From Oceanospirillales bacterium (GTDB lineage: Bacteria; Pseudomonadota; Gammaproteobacteria; Pseudomonadales; Endozoicomonadaceae): 64,000 bases of DNA. Below are positions 18,060 through 28,635 of this stretch, piece by piece; position 1 is the stretch's first letter; each line of letters begins with the position of its first letter. A program made the position numbers and the translations under genes. The stretch is from positions 1 to 64,000 of the forward strand of contig SIHQ01000006.1 of NCBI GenBank assembly GCA_004762125.1, written 5' to 3'. The notes below the pieces were generated by a model. That model was given only the letters and a program-made list of their open reading frames with translations. It searched no databases and was not told where the DNA came from.

Positions 18060-18079
18060 GGGCAGAGTAATGTCTGCCC
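18060..18079. terminator. Bidirectional hairpin between convergent SDR and tetR genes
   Basis: GGGCAGA at 18060-18066 pairs with TCTGCCC at 18073-18079 around a 6-base loop, lying between two convergent stops. Suits a shared terminator. Confidence 0.6.
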
Positions 18080-18095
18080 TGCTTCTCACACTTCC

Positions 18096-18749
18096 CTAGT
18101 GAACACTTAAGTTCGCCGATTTAAGTCCACAGCCACCTAAAATAATATTGCACAAAGTATTGGCAGCATCATCAAACACTAATTCGTCGTTCTCAGAAGG
18201 CATTAAGTGACCGAGCTGAGTTGAATAATCTGCATAATGCTGGGTACTGGACCAAATCATAAACAAGAGGTGCTTAGGGTCAACTGAATTCATTTTCTCC
18301 AGATCAATCCAGCTTTGAATAATCGCAACCTGATTATTAAGCCAGTGCTTCAATTCTTTCCAGAATATCTCATCAAGGTGCGGTGCTCCCTGAATAATTT
18401 CACTGGTGAAAATTTTCGATGCCAGAGGATAGCGCCTGGACTGACTGACCTTTTTCCGGATGTACTGTTCTAGAACAACAGCAGGATCGGAATCTGATGA
18501 AATATCACCCAAACCCAGTTCCCAAATTTTAACGATGCGAGTCAATAGCGCCTGATAGAGGTTTTCTTTGCTACCAAAGTAATAGACAACATTGGCCTTA
18601 GGTAAATTAGCGGCTTCAGCAATCATTTTAAGACTGCCACCTGTATAACCATGACGGGCAAAAACGCTTTCTGCCGCATCTATGATCAGGCTTTGGTTTC
18701 GTGTTCTTGTTTGCGCAGCTCGGGTAACAGGTTTAACTTGATCTGGCAT
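18096..18749 (-). CDS. TetR-family regulator, RutR-like
   Basis: A 217-aa regulator with an N-terminal TetR helix-turn-helix (residues about 20-65: ESVFARHGYTGGSLKMIAEAA followed by VVYYFGSKENLYQ). The ligand domain contains DPKHLLFMIWSSTQHYAD, closely resembling E. coli RutR, which senses uracil/thymine and represses pyrimidine catabolism. It is divergent from the pyrimidine-degradation operon, and a perfect 16-bp palindrome (TTGTCCGATCGGACAA) lies between them, similar in spacing to the RutR operator. I infer a pyrimidine-responsive repressor of the adjacent operon and possibly itself. Confidence 0.85.
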   Translation of the reverse strand: MPDQVKPVTRAAQTRTRNQSLIIDAAESVFARHGYTGGSLKMIAEAANLPKANVVYYFGSKENLYQALLTRIVKIWELGLGDISSDSDPAVVLEQYIRKKVSQSRRYPLASKIFTSEIIQGAPHLDEIFWKELKHWLNNQVAIIQSWIDLEKMNSVDPKHLLFMIWSSTQHYADYSTQLGHLMPSENDELVFDDAANTLCNIILGGCGLKSANLSVH

Positions 18750-19213
18750 CGTGTTTTATCTTTAAACATCTGGAATGAAATCATATAACCCTAATAACAC
18801 TGATGTAAACGCTCGTATGTAAATCAAAAATCAACATCTTGTCCGATCGGACAAATAAATTAGACATCCACAAAAAAAATGTGGTATTTCTAATAGCCGA
18901 CATGGATGGATATCATTTTGTATTGAGTTTTAAAAATACAAAAGGTGCAGTACCCAATAAAAATAATAACTGTGCACCAGAGTAGTACTTATGAATACTA
19001 ACGACTTCAATACTGTTCATACCTGTCCTGTGGTTTTCAAAAACAGCCAAAACCTCGTATATCCCGCTTATATAAAATCAAAGAAAACAACTTAACAAGT
19101 ATGATTTCGGCTCTCTCTCAGAGCTCGATTAAATTGTTTTAAAACAAAAAAATAATAATAAAAACAACAAAATAAGTAAGAAGCACAAAAGAAACTGACA
19201 AGGAGATTGAATT
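18750..19213. other. Divergent promoter region of the pyrimidine locus
   Basis: A 464-base A/T-rich gap separating the RutR-like gene and pydC. Apart from the palindrome at 18839-18854 I see A/T-rich tracts (19140-19190) and no open frame with a ribosome site. Long 5' leader for pydC is likely. Confidence 0.5.
18839..18854. promoter_or_regulatory. Predicted operator of the RutR-like regulator
   Basis: TTGTCCGATCGGACAA is a perfect 16-bp palindrome, 90 bases before the regulator's start. The known RutR site is TTGACCANNTGGTCAA: same length, same outer TTG..CAA, related interior. Confidence 0.7.
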
Positions 19214-20077
19214 ATGTCAACACTGAAAGCCGGTTTAATCCAAATGGGATTGAAAGGCAATACTGATGATCATCCTGATGTTATTCGGGATTCAATGCTC
19301 GAAGCTCATATTCCTCTCATCGAAAAAGCCGGTGAAGCCGGTGTACAAATATTATGTTTTCAGGAAGTATTTACCCAACCCTATTTTTGCCCCAGTCAAG
19401 ACAAACGCTGGTATGAAGCGGCTGAATCCATACCCGACGGTTTTACTACAAAGTTGATGCAGGAATACGCCAAGAAATATCAAATGGTTATTGTTGTTCC
19501 CATTTACGAAAAAGACATCACCGGTGTTTATTACAACACTGCAGCGGTTATTGATGCCGACGGCTCTTATCTAGGAAAATATCGTAAAACACACATTCCT
19601 CAAGTCGCAGGTTTCTGGGAAAAATTCTTCTTTAAACCAGGTTCTTCTGACTGGCCCGTTTTTCAAACACAGTACGCAAAAATAGGCGTTTACATCTGCT
19701 ACGATCGGCACTTCCCTGAAGGCTGGCGTGGACTGGCATTAAACGGCGCCGAGCTGATTTTCAACCCTTCTGCCACTGTTGCAGGACTGTCTCAATATTT
19801 ATGGGAACTGGAACAGCCTGCCAGTGCTGCTGCCAATGGCGTCTGGATTGGTGCTATCAACAGAGTAGGTACTGAGTCTCCCTGGGACATCGGTAAATTC
19901 TATGGTTCCTCTTATTTCGTGAACCCTCGCGGCCAGATAGAAGCACAAGCCAGCGAAGATCAGGATGAATTGCTGATACACGATATCGATATGGACATGG
20001 TTCGAGAAGCTCGTGACGGCTGGCAGTTCTTCCGGGATCGTAGACCTGACCAGTACGGCAAACTGACTGAAGGCTAA
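19214..20077 (+). CDS. pydC: Beta-ureidopropionase / nitrilase-superfamily amidohydrolase
   Basis: Third enzyme of reductive pyrimidine breakdown: hydrolyses N-carbamoyl-beta-alanine to beta-alanine, CO2 and ammonia. The 287-aa protein carries the nitrilase-fold triad Glu51 (CFQEVF), Lys125 (YRKTHIP) and Cys162 (ICYDRHFPE). Nearest known groups are beta-ureidopropionases and N-carbamoylputrescine amidases; the dihydropyrimidinase and PreT/PreA genes downstream decide for the former. An AAGGAG ribosome site (in ACAAGGAGATTGA) precedes the ATG. It is first in the operon, opposite the RutR-like gene. Confidence 0.9.
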   Translation: MSTLKAGLIQMGLKGNTDDHPDVIRDSMLEAHIPLIEKAGEAGVQILCFQEVFTQPYFCPSQDKRWYEAAESIPDGFTTKLMQEYAKKYQMVIVVPIYEKDITGVYYNTAAVIDADGSYLGKYRKTHIPQVAGFWEKFFFKPGSSDWPVFQTQYAKIGVYICYDRHFPEGWRGLALNGAELIFNPSATVAGLSQYLWELEQPASAAANGVWIGAINRVGTESPWDIGKFYGSSYFVNPRGQIEAQASEDQDELLIHDIDMDMVREARDGWQFFRDRRPDQYGKLTEG

Positions 20078-20111
20078 CCAAAAAAATCAGGCTGGCCCAC
20101 ACGTTAAGTGA

Positions 20112-21617
<1,506 letters not shown>

Positions 21618-21646
21618 TTCCTGTCAATAAAGTGAGAAAACAGATC

Positions 21647-23128
21647 ATGGACAAGCCAGGTATTCACAGCGGGAGATTAACGTCAGAGGAGTACAGGAAA
21701 AATTTCTCTGATATAAAACCTGCATACGGCACTCATGAAGCCACTATCGAAGCCAGTCGTTGCTTGTTTTGTGAGGCTGCACCCTGCATTACCGCGTGCC
21801 CCACTGACATCAATATTCCTTCCTTTATCAATCGAATTGCCACCGATAATATCGAAGGGGCGGCTCATACCATTCTTGAGTCCAACATTCTTGGAGGCAG
21901 CTGTGCCCGAATCTGCCCAACAGAAATCTTATGCGAACAGGCTTGTGTGCGTAATAAAGAACCTGAATGCGTTCCCGTTAATATTGGCCGGTTACAACGC
22001 TTCGCTGTAGACAATAGAGAAGGCACATCTCACCCTTTCAGTAGAAATGACACAACAGGAAAATCCGTTGCCGTTGTGGGAGCAGGTCCAGCCGGCTTGG
22101 CATGCGCCCATGCTCTGGCTCGCAAAGGGCACGACGTTGATCTGTTTGATGCCAGAGAAAAACATGGCGGGCTGAATGAATACGGCATTGCTGCTTACAA
22201 ACTTGTGGAAGACTATGCACAGAAAGAGGTTAAGTTCGTTTTAGAAATAGGTGGCATCACACAGAAATTTGGTTCAAAGCTCGGAACTGATATTCAACTG
22301 GACGACCTTCGTAACCAGTACGATGCTGTTTTCCTCGGACTCGGTTTAGGCGACAGCAACAAGCTTGGGATCGAGAATGAAAGTATGGACGGCGTCAGTG
22401 ATGCCATTTCAGCCATTGCTGAATTACGACAAACCAGTGATCTTGGCTCTCTCAATATAGGGCAGAAAGTCGTGGTCATTGGCGCAGGTAATACTGCTAT
22501 TGATATCGCTTGCCAAATGAAACGACTGGGAGCAGAAGAAGTCACATTGGTTTATAGACGCGGCAATGAGCAAATGTCGGCTACCGAGCACGAACAAAAA
22601 TTTGCTCTGGAGAATGGTGTTCGAATTCTAACATGGATGAAACCTGTCGCTTTGGAAACCCGCTCTTCTAACAATCAATCTAAAGATCAAAAATCTCATG
22701 TCACAGGCATAACGCTGGAAAGAACACACCTCGATGACAACAACCGCTTAAAAGGTTTGGGTGAGTATAAAACCCTTGAAGCGGATACTGTATTTAAAGC
22801 TATCGGTCAGTCCTTTTTGGAAGGATGTTTTTCTGGCAGTCAACCTCCAACCTTGATTAAAGGTCGAATCCAGACAGAATCTGGTTTCAAAACAACATTG
22901 AATAATGTTTGGGCTGGCGGTGACTGTATAGAAGGCGACGAAGATTTGGCTGTTCAGGCAGTAGAACACGGCAAGCAGGCTGCTCAATCTATTGACTGTT
23001 TTTTTCAAAGCACTCCTTTGCAAAACGCTTCTTTGCAAAACGCTTCTTTGCAGAGCCGTTCTCTAAAAAGCGGTTCTTTAAAAAGTCATGCGCCGGAAAA
23101 GAAAGAGAGAGATACTCATCATGGCTGA
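21647..23128 (+). CDS. preT: NAD-dependent dihydropyrimidine dehydrogenase, PreT/PydX subunit
   Basis: The electron-transfer subunit that couples NAD(P)H oxidation to uracil/thymine reduction by PreA. It has two N-terminal Cys clusters for [4Fe-4S] centres (CLFCEAAPCITACP and CARICPTEILCEQAC), an FAD motif (VVGAGPAGLACAHAL) and a second dinucleotide motif (VVIGAGNTAIDIA), as in the GltD-like family. At 493 aa it is longer than E. coli PreT (about 412), partly because of a C-terminal tail of Ser/Leu/Gln repeats (SLQNASLQN) encoded by 15-base tandem repeats. The ATG at 21647 is preferred to an upstream GTG at 21632. It overlaps preA by 8 bases. Confidence 0.92.
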   Translation: MDKPGIHSGRLTSEEYRKNFSDIKPAYGTHEATIEASRCLFCEAAPCITACPTDINIPSFINRIATDNIEGAAHTILESNILGGSCARICPTEILCEQACVRNKEPECVPVNIGRLQRFAVDNREGTSHPFSRNDTTGKSVAVVGAGPAGLACAHALARKGHDVDLFDAREKHGGLNEYGIAAYKLVEDYAQKEVKFVLEIGGITQKFGSKLGTDIQLDDLRNQYDAVFLGLGLGDSNKLGIENESMDGVSDAISAIAELRQTSDLGSLNIGQKVVVIGAGNTAIDIACQMKRLGAEEVTLVYRRGNEQMSATEHEQKFALENGVRILTWMKPVALETRSSNNQSKDQKSHVTGITLERTHLDDNNRLKGLGEYKTLEADTVFKAIGQSFLEGCFSGSQPPTLIKGRIQTESGFKTTLNNVWAGGDCIEGDEDLAVQAVEHGKQAAQSIDCFFQSTPLQNASLQNASLQSRSLKSGSLKSHAPEKKERDTHHG

Positions 23129-24425
23129 TTTAACCAGTAATTTTCTGGGCATCCGTTCTCCTAATCCATTCTGGCTTGCATCAGCACCGCCAACAGACAA
23201 AGCCGTCAATGTTTACCGGGCATTCGAAGCGGGCTGGGGCGGTGTTGTATGGAAAACCTTAGGGGAAGACCCTGCTCCTGTTAATGTCAGCTCCCGCTAT
23301 TCAGCTCATAGAGATATTCATGGCAATGTCATGGGTATCAATAACATTGAGCTCATTACAGATCGACCTCTTGCGGTGAATCTGGCTGAAATCAAACAGA
23401 TTAAAATAGACTGGCCTGATCGTGCATTAATTGTCTCGCTAATGGTTCCCTGCGAAGAAGAGAGCTGGAAAAGAATCCTGCGGCAGGTTGAAGATACAGG
23501 CTGCGATGGCGTCGAACTTAACTTTGGTTGTCCTCACGGCATGCCTGAGCGTGGTATGGGCGCAGCGGTTGGACAAGTTCCGGAATATATAGAGATGGTC
23601 ACCCGCTGGTGTAAGGAGAACACTAAACTCCCCGTTATCGTAAAACTAACGCCTAACATCACTAACGTTGTTATTCCTGCAACGGCCGCTTTGAGTGGCG
23701 GCGCTGATGCCGTTTCCCTGATTAATACCATTAACTCTATTACCGGCGTGGATCTGGACAATATGGTGGGTTACCCATCGGTAGGAGGCAAAGCCACTAG
23801 CGGTGGTTATTGTGGTTCAGCCGTAAAACCCATCGCTCTGAATATGGTGGCCCAGATTGGTAGAAACCAACAGACATCCACCATACCTATCTCTGCCATT
23901 GGCGGCATTGGTAACTGGAAAGACGCTGCCGAGTTTATCTCTCTGGGTGCTGGCAATGTTCAGGTATGTACTGCGGCCATGCTTAACGGCTTCAAAATAG
24001 TGGAGGATATGATTGATGGTTTGTCCCGCTGGATGGACAGTAAAGGGTATCGGACGCTCGATGAATTTAAAGGAGCAGCACTTCCAAACCAAACCGATTG
24101 GAAGTATCTTGATTTAAACTACAAAACAATTGCCAGTATTGATCAGGATGCATGCATACAATGTGGCCGATGTTTTGCTGCATGTGAAGACACATCTCAT
24201 CAGGCTATTTCAATGACACCGCTGTCAAAAAACGATATGGCAGAGACGACGTTAAAAGTCGGTATTGAGCGACAGTTCGATGTCATTGATGAAGAGTGTG
24301 TTGGTTGTAATTTGTGCCAAATAGTTTGCCCGGTAGATCAATGCATCACTATGGTGGAGCAAAAAACGGACAAGCCCTATCAGAACTGGACTCAGCATCC
24401 TAATAACCCCATGAGGGAATGTTAG
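23121..24425 (+). CDS. preA: NAD-dependent dihydropyrimidine dehydrogenase, catalytic PreA/PydA subunit
   Basis: Reduces uracil and thymine to their 5,6-dihydro forms, the first step of the pathway, as a heteromer with PreT. The 434-aa protein has an FMN-binding dihydroorotate-dehydrogenase-like barrel (IRSPNPFWLASAPPT, the VELNFGCPHGMPERGMGAA loop with a nearby catalytic Cys, and SAIGGIGNW) and two C-terminal [4Fe-4S] motifs, CIQCGRCFAAC and CVGCNLCQIVC followed by CPVDQC. Start ATG at 23121 overlaps the preT stop, showing translational coupling; the longer frame from 23088 adds only basic residues. Confidence 0.93.
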   Translation: MADLTSNFLGIRSPNPFWLASAPPTDKAVNVYRAFEAGWGGVVWKTLGEDPAPVNVSSRYSAHRDIHGNVMGINNIELITDRPLAVNLAEIKQIKIDWPDRALIVSLMVPCEEESWKRILRQVEDTGCDGVELNFGCPHGMPERGMGAAVGQVPEYIEMVTRWCKENTKLPVIVKLTPNITNVVIPATAALSGGADAVSLINTINSITGVDLDNMVGYPSVGGKATSGGYCGSAVKPIALNMVAQIGRNQQTSTIPISAIGGIGNWKDAAEFISLGAGNVQVCTAAMLNGFKIVEDMIDGLSRWMDSKGYRTLDEFKGAALPNQTDWKYLDLNYKTIASIDQDACIQCGRCFAACEDTSHQAISMTPLSKNDMAETTLKVGIERQFDVIDEECVGCNLCQIVCPVDQCITMVEQKTDKPYQNWTQHPNNPMREC

Positions 24426-24511
24426 GAATCAAAAGTCCGCGACTGTGGCATTCAGTAAATAGGGTCAGAATCAGGTTTTATTTGAACATCGTTTTTATTT
24501 ACTGCTAGAGC

Positions 24512-24570
24512 CTGTTCATAATCTCAATGCAAAGACGGTGACCGTCAAAAGAGCAACGGATTATGAACAG
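24512..24570. repeat. Nested inverted repeat between preA and the permease gene
   Basis: CTGTTCATAATC at 24512-24523 is inverted as GATTATGAACAG at 24559-24570, and the loop contains GACGGT-g-ACCGTC (24535-24547). It could be an attenuating structure or terminator within the operon, or a dispersed repeat. Confidence 0.55.
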
Positions 24571-24658
24571 ACTCTTACACCGTTCTAAAGCTGTTAACAG
24601 GTGCTAATGCGCAGATAACCATAATAATAAAATACGCATAAAGGATTAGAATCTGACT

Positions 24659-26146
24659 ATGAGTACTCAATCACGTACCGTCAATGCAGGCGATTTTCAG
24701 GAGCTGGAAGTCGGTGACGACGTACAGTCCAGCAGCTTATATAACGATGATATAGCACCCACAAAAATTCATCAGCGTACCTGGGGCACCATGAATGTGG
24801 CTGCCTTGTGGGTGGGCATGGCTATTTGTGTACCCACTTACACGCTTGGTGGTGTATTAACCGCCTACTTTGGTTTGTCGGTATCTGAAGCACTGATCAC
24901 GATTCTTCTGGCTAATATCATCGTATTAATCCCTTTCTGCCTGAATGCATTCCCGGGAACCAAATACGGTATTCCTTTTCCGGTTTTGCTGCGATCCAGT
25001 TTCGGTACTGTCGGCTCGAACCTTCCTTGTTTAATCAGAGCCATCGTCGCGTGCGGCTGGTTTGGCATACAGACCATGTTTGGTGGCATTGCCATACATC
25101 TATTGCTGTCAGCATTTTCTGAAGGCTGGGCCAGTCTGGGAGGCACTGGAGAAGTTATTGGTTTCTTTATCTTTCTAACCCTTAATTTAACCGTTGTCAT
25201 CCGTGGATCAGAGTCCATTAAAACCCTGGAAACACTTTCCGCACCTTTATTGCTGGCGGTTGCCGCCGGTTTGATGTTTTGGGCTTTGCCTAAAGTGGAC
25301 GTGATTGCGTTAATGGACATTCCTGCCAACAGGCCTGAAGGTGCTTCGTTCTGGGGTTACTTCTTTGGCGGACTGACTGCCATGGTAGGCTTCTGGGCAA
25401 CACTGTCTTTAAATATTCCCGACTTCAGTCGCTATGTTAAAAGCCAGAAAGACCAACTGAAAGGCCAGATCATTGGTTTGCCTTTAACTATGTTCTTCTT
25501 TGCATCTCTGGGTGTAATAATGACGGCAGCCTCGCCTGCCTTGGTAGGAGAAACTATTTCTGACCCGGTCAACCTTATTGGTAAGATTGACAACCCAATG
25601 TGGGTAGCACTGGCTATGCTGATGATCATCATTGCCACTATTTCTACCAATACCGCAGCTAACATTGTATCGCCTACCAATGATTTCCAGAACGTAGCGC
25701 CAAAGTACATCAATCAAACCAAAGGAGCTCTTCTGACAGGCTTTATCGGTGTACTGTTAATGAGTTACGAAATATTTAAAAAGCTGGGCTGGCTGGAATC
25801 CGACCTTTCCGTAGAAGCCATGTACAGCGGTTGGTTACTGGGGTATTCAAGCCTGCTCGGGCCTATCGCTGGAATCATGATTGTTGATTACTTCATTGTT
25901 AAGAAACAGGAGCTGAATTTAGTCGACTTGTATCGAATGGATGGAGTCTATCCCGTCGTTAATATCTCGGGCATGCTCGCTTTTTTCATTCCTGTCGGGT
26001 TGACTGTATTCAGTATCACCACAGGAACACTGGATTGGTTTTATAACTATGGATGGTTTACCGGTTCATTCCTTGGTGCCGCCATCTATGCGGTATTAAA
26101 CGCGAATAAACTGGATCAGTCAGATACAGCTACAGCCACGAGCTAA
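24659..26146 (+). CDS. NCS1-family nucleobase:cation symporter (uracil/allantoin/hydantoin type)
   Basis: A 495-aa inner-membrane permease with about 12 hydrophobic segments. The N-terminal TWGTMNVAALWVGMAICVPTY region and the FPVLLRSSFGTVGSNLPCLIRA stretch match the NCS1 family (PucI, FurA, Mhp1). Placed at the end of the pyrimidine-catabolism operon, it most likely imports uracil, thymine or dihydropyrimidines. It is separated from preA by 233 bases containing a nested palindrome, so its expression may be partly independent. A terminator hairpin follows. Confidence 0.9.
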   Translation: MSTQSRTVNAGDFQELEVGDDVQSSSLYNDDIAPTKIHQRTWGTMNVAALWVGMAICVPTYTLGGVLTAYFGLSVSEALITILLANIIVLIPFCLNAFPGTKYGIPFPVLLRSSFGTVGSNLPCLIRAIVACGWFGIQTMFGGIAIHLLLSAFSEGWASLGGTGEVIGFFIFLTLNLTVVIRGSESIKTLETLSAPLLLAVAAGLMFWALPKVDVIALMDIPANRPEGASFWGYFFGGLTAMVGFWATLSLNIPDFSRYVKSQKDQLKGQIIGLPLTMFFFASLGVIMTAASPALVGETISDPVNLIGKIDNPMWVALAMLMIIIATISTNTAANIVSPTNDFQNVAPKYINQTKGALLTGFIGVLLMSYEIFKKLGWLESDLSVEAMYSGWLLGYSSLLGPIAGIMIVDYFIVKKQELNLVDLYRMDGVYPVVNISGMLAFFIPVGLTVFSITTGTLDWFYNYGWFTGSFLGAAIYAVLNANKLDQSDTATATS

Positions 26147-26156
26147 CCGTTTGAAG

Positions 26157-26195
26157 CATTCTATTCTTTGCTTATCTTTGGCAGAGAATAGAATG
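26157..26195 (+). terminator. Terminator of the pyrimidine operon
   Basis: CATTCTATTCT at 26157-26167 is perfectly inverted as AGAATAGAATG at 26185-26195, followed by TTATTT, starting 11 bases after the permease stop. Confidence 0.7.
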
Positions 26196-26615
26196 TTATT
26201 TAACCCGTCGTTCTAACAATCTCTTCTATTTAATGCCAATCTATCAATATAAGAACCCCACTGAAAAGCCTGATATAACGAACTATTTCGTCATCTAGAG
26301 TTCGGGTTTACTGCTTCGACCCGCATATCCAAATAACACGTCACATGACTTATTTAATGCTTGCTATAGGTTTTATCTCCTCTTGAATTTAAGTCCTTCA
26401 AACATTCCTTTGACTTTCAATCGCCATTCGGAAACAATGTTTCCGTTGATTATTTCAACACACTAAGTTGCAATTGCCTCAGAAGAAAACGCTTCCAAGC
26501 TGTTCAATCTTTTGGGAAGTAGAGCCATATCTGAACAGACACGCGGTCAGACATGGCTCTGGCTTGACAGAATAAAAATAAAAACCAGTAGACTTACTAA
26601 TAAGGCATTCATCAA
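26196..26615. other. Upstream region of the membrane protein-PhyH operon
   Basis: A 420-base A/T-rich intergenic stretch with no credible gene. It holds the GGAAACAATGTTTCC palindrome (26430-26444) about 170 bases before the next gene and a hairpin-like AGAGCCATatctg...CATGGCTCT near 26521-26561 that may affect the leader. Confidence 0.5.
26430..26444. promoter_or_regulatory. Predicted TetR operator, copy 1
   Basis: GGAAACAATGTTTCC, arms GGAAAC/GTTTCC with a 3-base centre. A second site of the same pattern (GGAAACATCGTTTCC) lies at 28636-28650 at the promoter of the tetR gene nearby. Two such sites within 2.2 kb suggest one regulator for both units. Confidence 0.65.
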
Positions 26616-26954
26616 ATGATGGAGTTTTTAGTCGTATATTCGCTCATCATCGCTACTGTATTGGTGATCGGTGAAACTGTTATTTTAATTAAAACCGAAA
26701 AATATTGGCCACTGTCGCTGGATGACTATTTGGTTTGTGCCGCTTTATTTTATTGCGCTGCAACCCTGGAGCAAAACAGCAGTCAGTATATTTTATTGGT
26801 CAGTTGGGGTTTTATGGCGGGTAATCTATACGCCATGCTATTTACTCGAATGGATCCAAACGGCGGTAGTCGTGAACGCTTAGGCTTACTAAGTATAATG
26901 TTAGGTGCCGCATTAATCGGTGCATTCTGTACTATTGGACTGCTCCTGCAGTAA
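26616..26954 (+). CDS. Small membrane protein, unknown function
   Basis: A 112-aa protein with four hydrophobic stretches: residues about 4-24, 37-50, 58-75 and 90-111, with short charged loops (KTEKYWPLSLDDY and TRMDPNGGSRERLG). No family recognised. Its stop lies 13 bases before the PhyH-like gene's ATG, so they are almost certainly co-transcribed. It may be a membrane partner or transporter element for the oxygenase substrate; this is inference from position only. The second Met is an equally good start. Confidence 0.7.
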   Translation: MMEFLVVYSLIIATVLVIGETVILIKTEKYWPLSLDDYLVCAALFYCAATLEQNSSQYILLVSWGFMAGNLYAMLFTRMDPNGGSRERLGLLSIMLGAALIGAFCTIGLLLQ

Positions 26955-26967
26955 GAGGATTTCACTG

Positions 26968-27912
26968 ATGAATATGGTCAACACTATTAAACCCGATAAT
27001 ACGTTAACTGACAGTACCCTAACCAAAGTACAAATGGAGCAATACCGAGAGCAAGGCTACCTGTTTCCTATCTCGGCACTCAGTAATGATGAAGTAGCCC
27101 GTTATCGTGGTGCTATTGAAGACATGGAAGAGTTGCAGGGACATACTATGGACCGGATTCAGTGCAATAAAAGTTATTTGCTGTACGACTGGGCCGATGA
27201 AATCGTTCATCATCCAGCCATTGTTGATAAAGTTGAAGCCCTGATTGGCCCGGACGTTTTGTGTTACATGACCAATTTATTCATCAAGGACATTGACAGT
27301 AAAAGCTATGTCTCTATGCATCAGGATGCGGCTTATTGGGGTGTAGACGCTGATGATGTAGTAACGGCCTGGGTGGCATTAAGTCCTGCAAAGAAAGAAT
27401 CCGGAGTCATGAAGGTTGAACCCGGCAGCCATAAAAGTCACTTACCTCTCGTTAACACTTATGCCAAAGATAATTTACTGACTCGGGGTCAGGAAATTCC
27501 TGCGACGAATCTGAACCCGGCGAATCACGTTTATATGGAGTTAGAGCCAGGACAGATGTCCTTGCACCACTTTATGCTGGCGCACGGCTCTGAGGCTAAC
27601 ACCAGCGACGATAGACGTATTGGTTTTGCTATTCGTTACGTTTCTGCCCATGCCAATAAAATAGGTAAGCCAGAATCAGCATTGTTAATCCGCGGACAAA
27701 ATCAGAGTAACTTTTTGATGGAGAAACGGGCTAAAGACTTAAGTCGTGGTGAACGTTACGCTGAGCATGCTCGTGCTTTGCGCCGTCAGGCGAGTAATCT
27801 TTTCGAATCAGATTCAAACTCCACAGTGGTTGAAAAAATTCGTCTTACACTGACCAAATATGCGGCAACCGGCCTCTGTTACTTCCGTGAGTTTCGTTCA
27901 AAAAAAATGTGA
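26968..27912 (+). CDS. PhyH-family Fe(II)/2-oxoglutarate dioxygenase
   Basis: A 314-aa protein resembling phytanoyl-CoA dioxygenase family enzymes: iron ligands His118-x-Asp120 in SMHQDAAYWG, a distal His206 in FMLAHGSEAN and Arg217 for 2-oxoglutarate. It hydroxylates an unknown substrate; relatives act on phytanoyl-CoA, sterol or lipid side chains, and secondary metabolites. An AGAGGA ribosome site precedes ATG 26968; the longer frame from 26920 overlaps the upstream gene and lacks a ribosome site. The upstream palindrome and the convergent TetR gene suggest substrate-induced expression. The Mpo1-like gene beyond the regulator belongs to a family involved in fatty-acid alpha-oxidation, as PhyH does. 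Confidence 0.85.
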   Translation: MNMVNTIKPDNTLTDSTLTKVQMEQYREQGYLFPISALSNDEVARYRGAIEDMEELQGHTMDRIQCNKSYLLYDWADEIVHHPAIVDKVEALIGPDVLCYMTNLFIKDIDSKSYVSMHQDAAYWGVDADDVVTAWVALSPAKKESGVMKVEPGSHKSHLPLVNTYAKDNLLTRGQEIPATNLNPANHVYMELEPGQMSLHHFMLAHGSEANTSDDRRIGFAIRYVSAHANKIGKPESALLIRGQNQSNFLMEKRAKDLSRGERYAEHARALRRQASNLFESDSNSTVVEKIRLTLTKYAATGLCYFREFRSKKM

Positions 27913-27962
27913 TACGAATCCACAGAAATTACCTAGCAATCCTATGATCGGTAAGCCCATAT

Positions 27963-28607
27963 TCAGTTAACAGCCGTTTCCAGTAACGGATGGTTACTCA
28001 TAAGACTACTCTTGAGCATCAGAAGGAAAGTCTCGGCGATTTCGCTGAGACTCTGATCCGGCTCTTCATAGAGCCAACGAAGAATAACCCTGTGAGCAGC
28101 GCCAGCCATCATATCCTGCATAAGCTGAATGGGCAGTTCAGGAATAAGCTTCTGATCACGGGCTTCTTCTAACAACCCTTTAAGGGCATCCATCAATGGA
28201 TCCTGGGAGAATTCCTGACCATAAATCCAATTAACAGGCGGAATATTCAGAAATATAATACGGGCAATGGCCGGGTTGTTTTCATAGAATCTAAAAAAAA
28301 CTCTGCCGCAATCTAACAATCGCTCTTGCAGAGGCGTACTGGCAACAGCAGCAAGGTTAAAGCTATGAAAAAGACCTTCTATATCCTGCTTGATACAGGC
28401 ATAGAGCAGTGACTCTTTATTACCGAAGTATTTATAGACTGTCTGGGGGCTGACTTTAGCTTCACGACAGATATCCCTCACGCCAATATCGTTGAATGTA
28501 TTTTGTGAAAATAAATCTATGATCGTCAGGCGTAGTTTCTCCAAAGCTTCCGGATTAATCGTACGACGATCGGTGTTTATTACTGCATCCGTCTGCTTGC
28601 CTATCAC
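27963..28607 (-). CDS. TetR-family regulator
   Basis: A TetR repressor with the DNA-binding domain in the first 60 residues (LFSQNTFNDIGVRDICREAKVSPQ, then YKYFGNKESLLYACI). I place the start at GTG 28605-28607, which has an AAGGA ribosome site nine bases upstream; the longer frame from ATG 28652 would run through the GGAAACATCGTTTCC palindrome. With the shorter start the palindrome sits in its promoter, as expected for self-repression, giving a 214-aa protein. The same palindrome in front of the 26616-27912 operon suggests that is its target. The ligand is unknown; an acyl-CoA or lipid is plausible. Confidence 0.85.
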   Translation of the reverse strand: MIGKQTDAVINTDRRTINPEALEKLRLTIIDLFSQNTFNDIGVRDICREAKVSPQTVYKYFGNKESLLYACIKQDIEGLFHSFNLAAVASTPLQERLLDCGRVFFRFYENNPAIARIIFLNIPPVNWIYGQEFSQDPLMDALKGLLEEARDQKLIPELPIQLMQDMMAGAAHRVILRWLYEEPDQSLSEIAETFLLMLKSSLMSNHPLLETAVN

Positions 28608-28635
28608 GATGATTGTCCTTATACTGACGTCAAGA

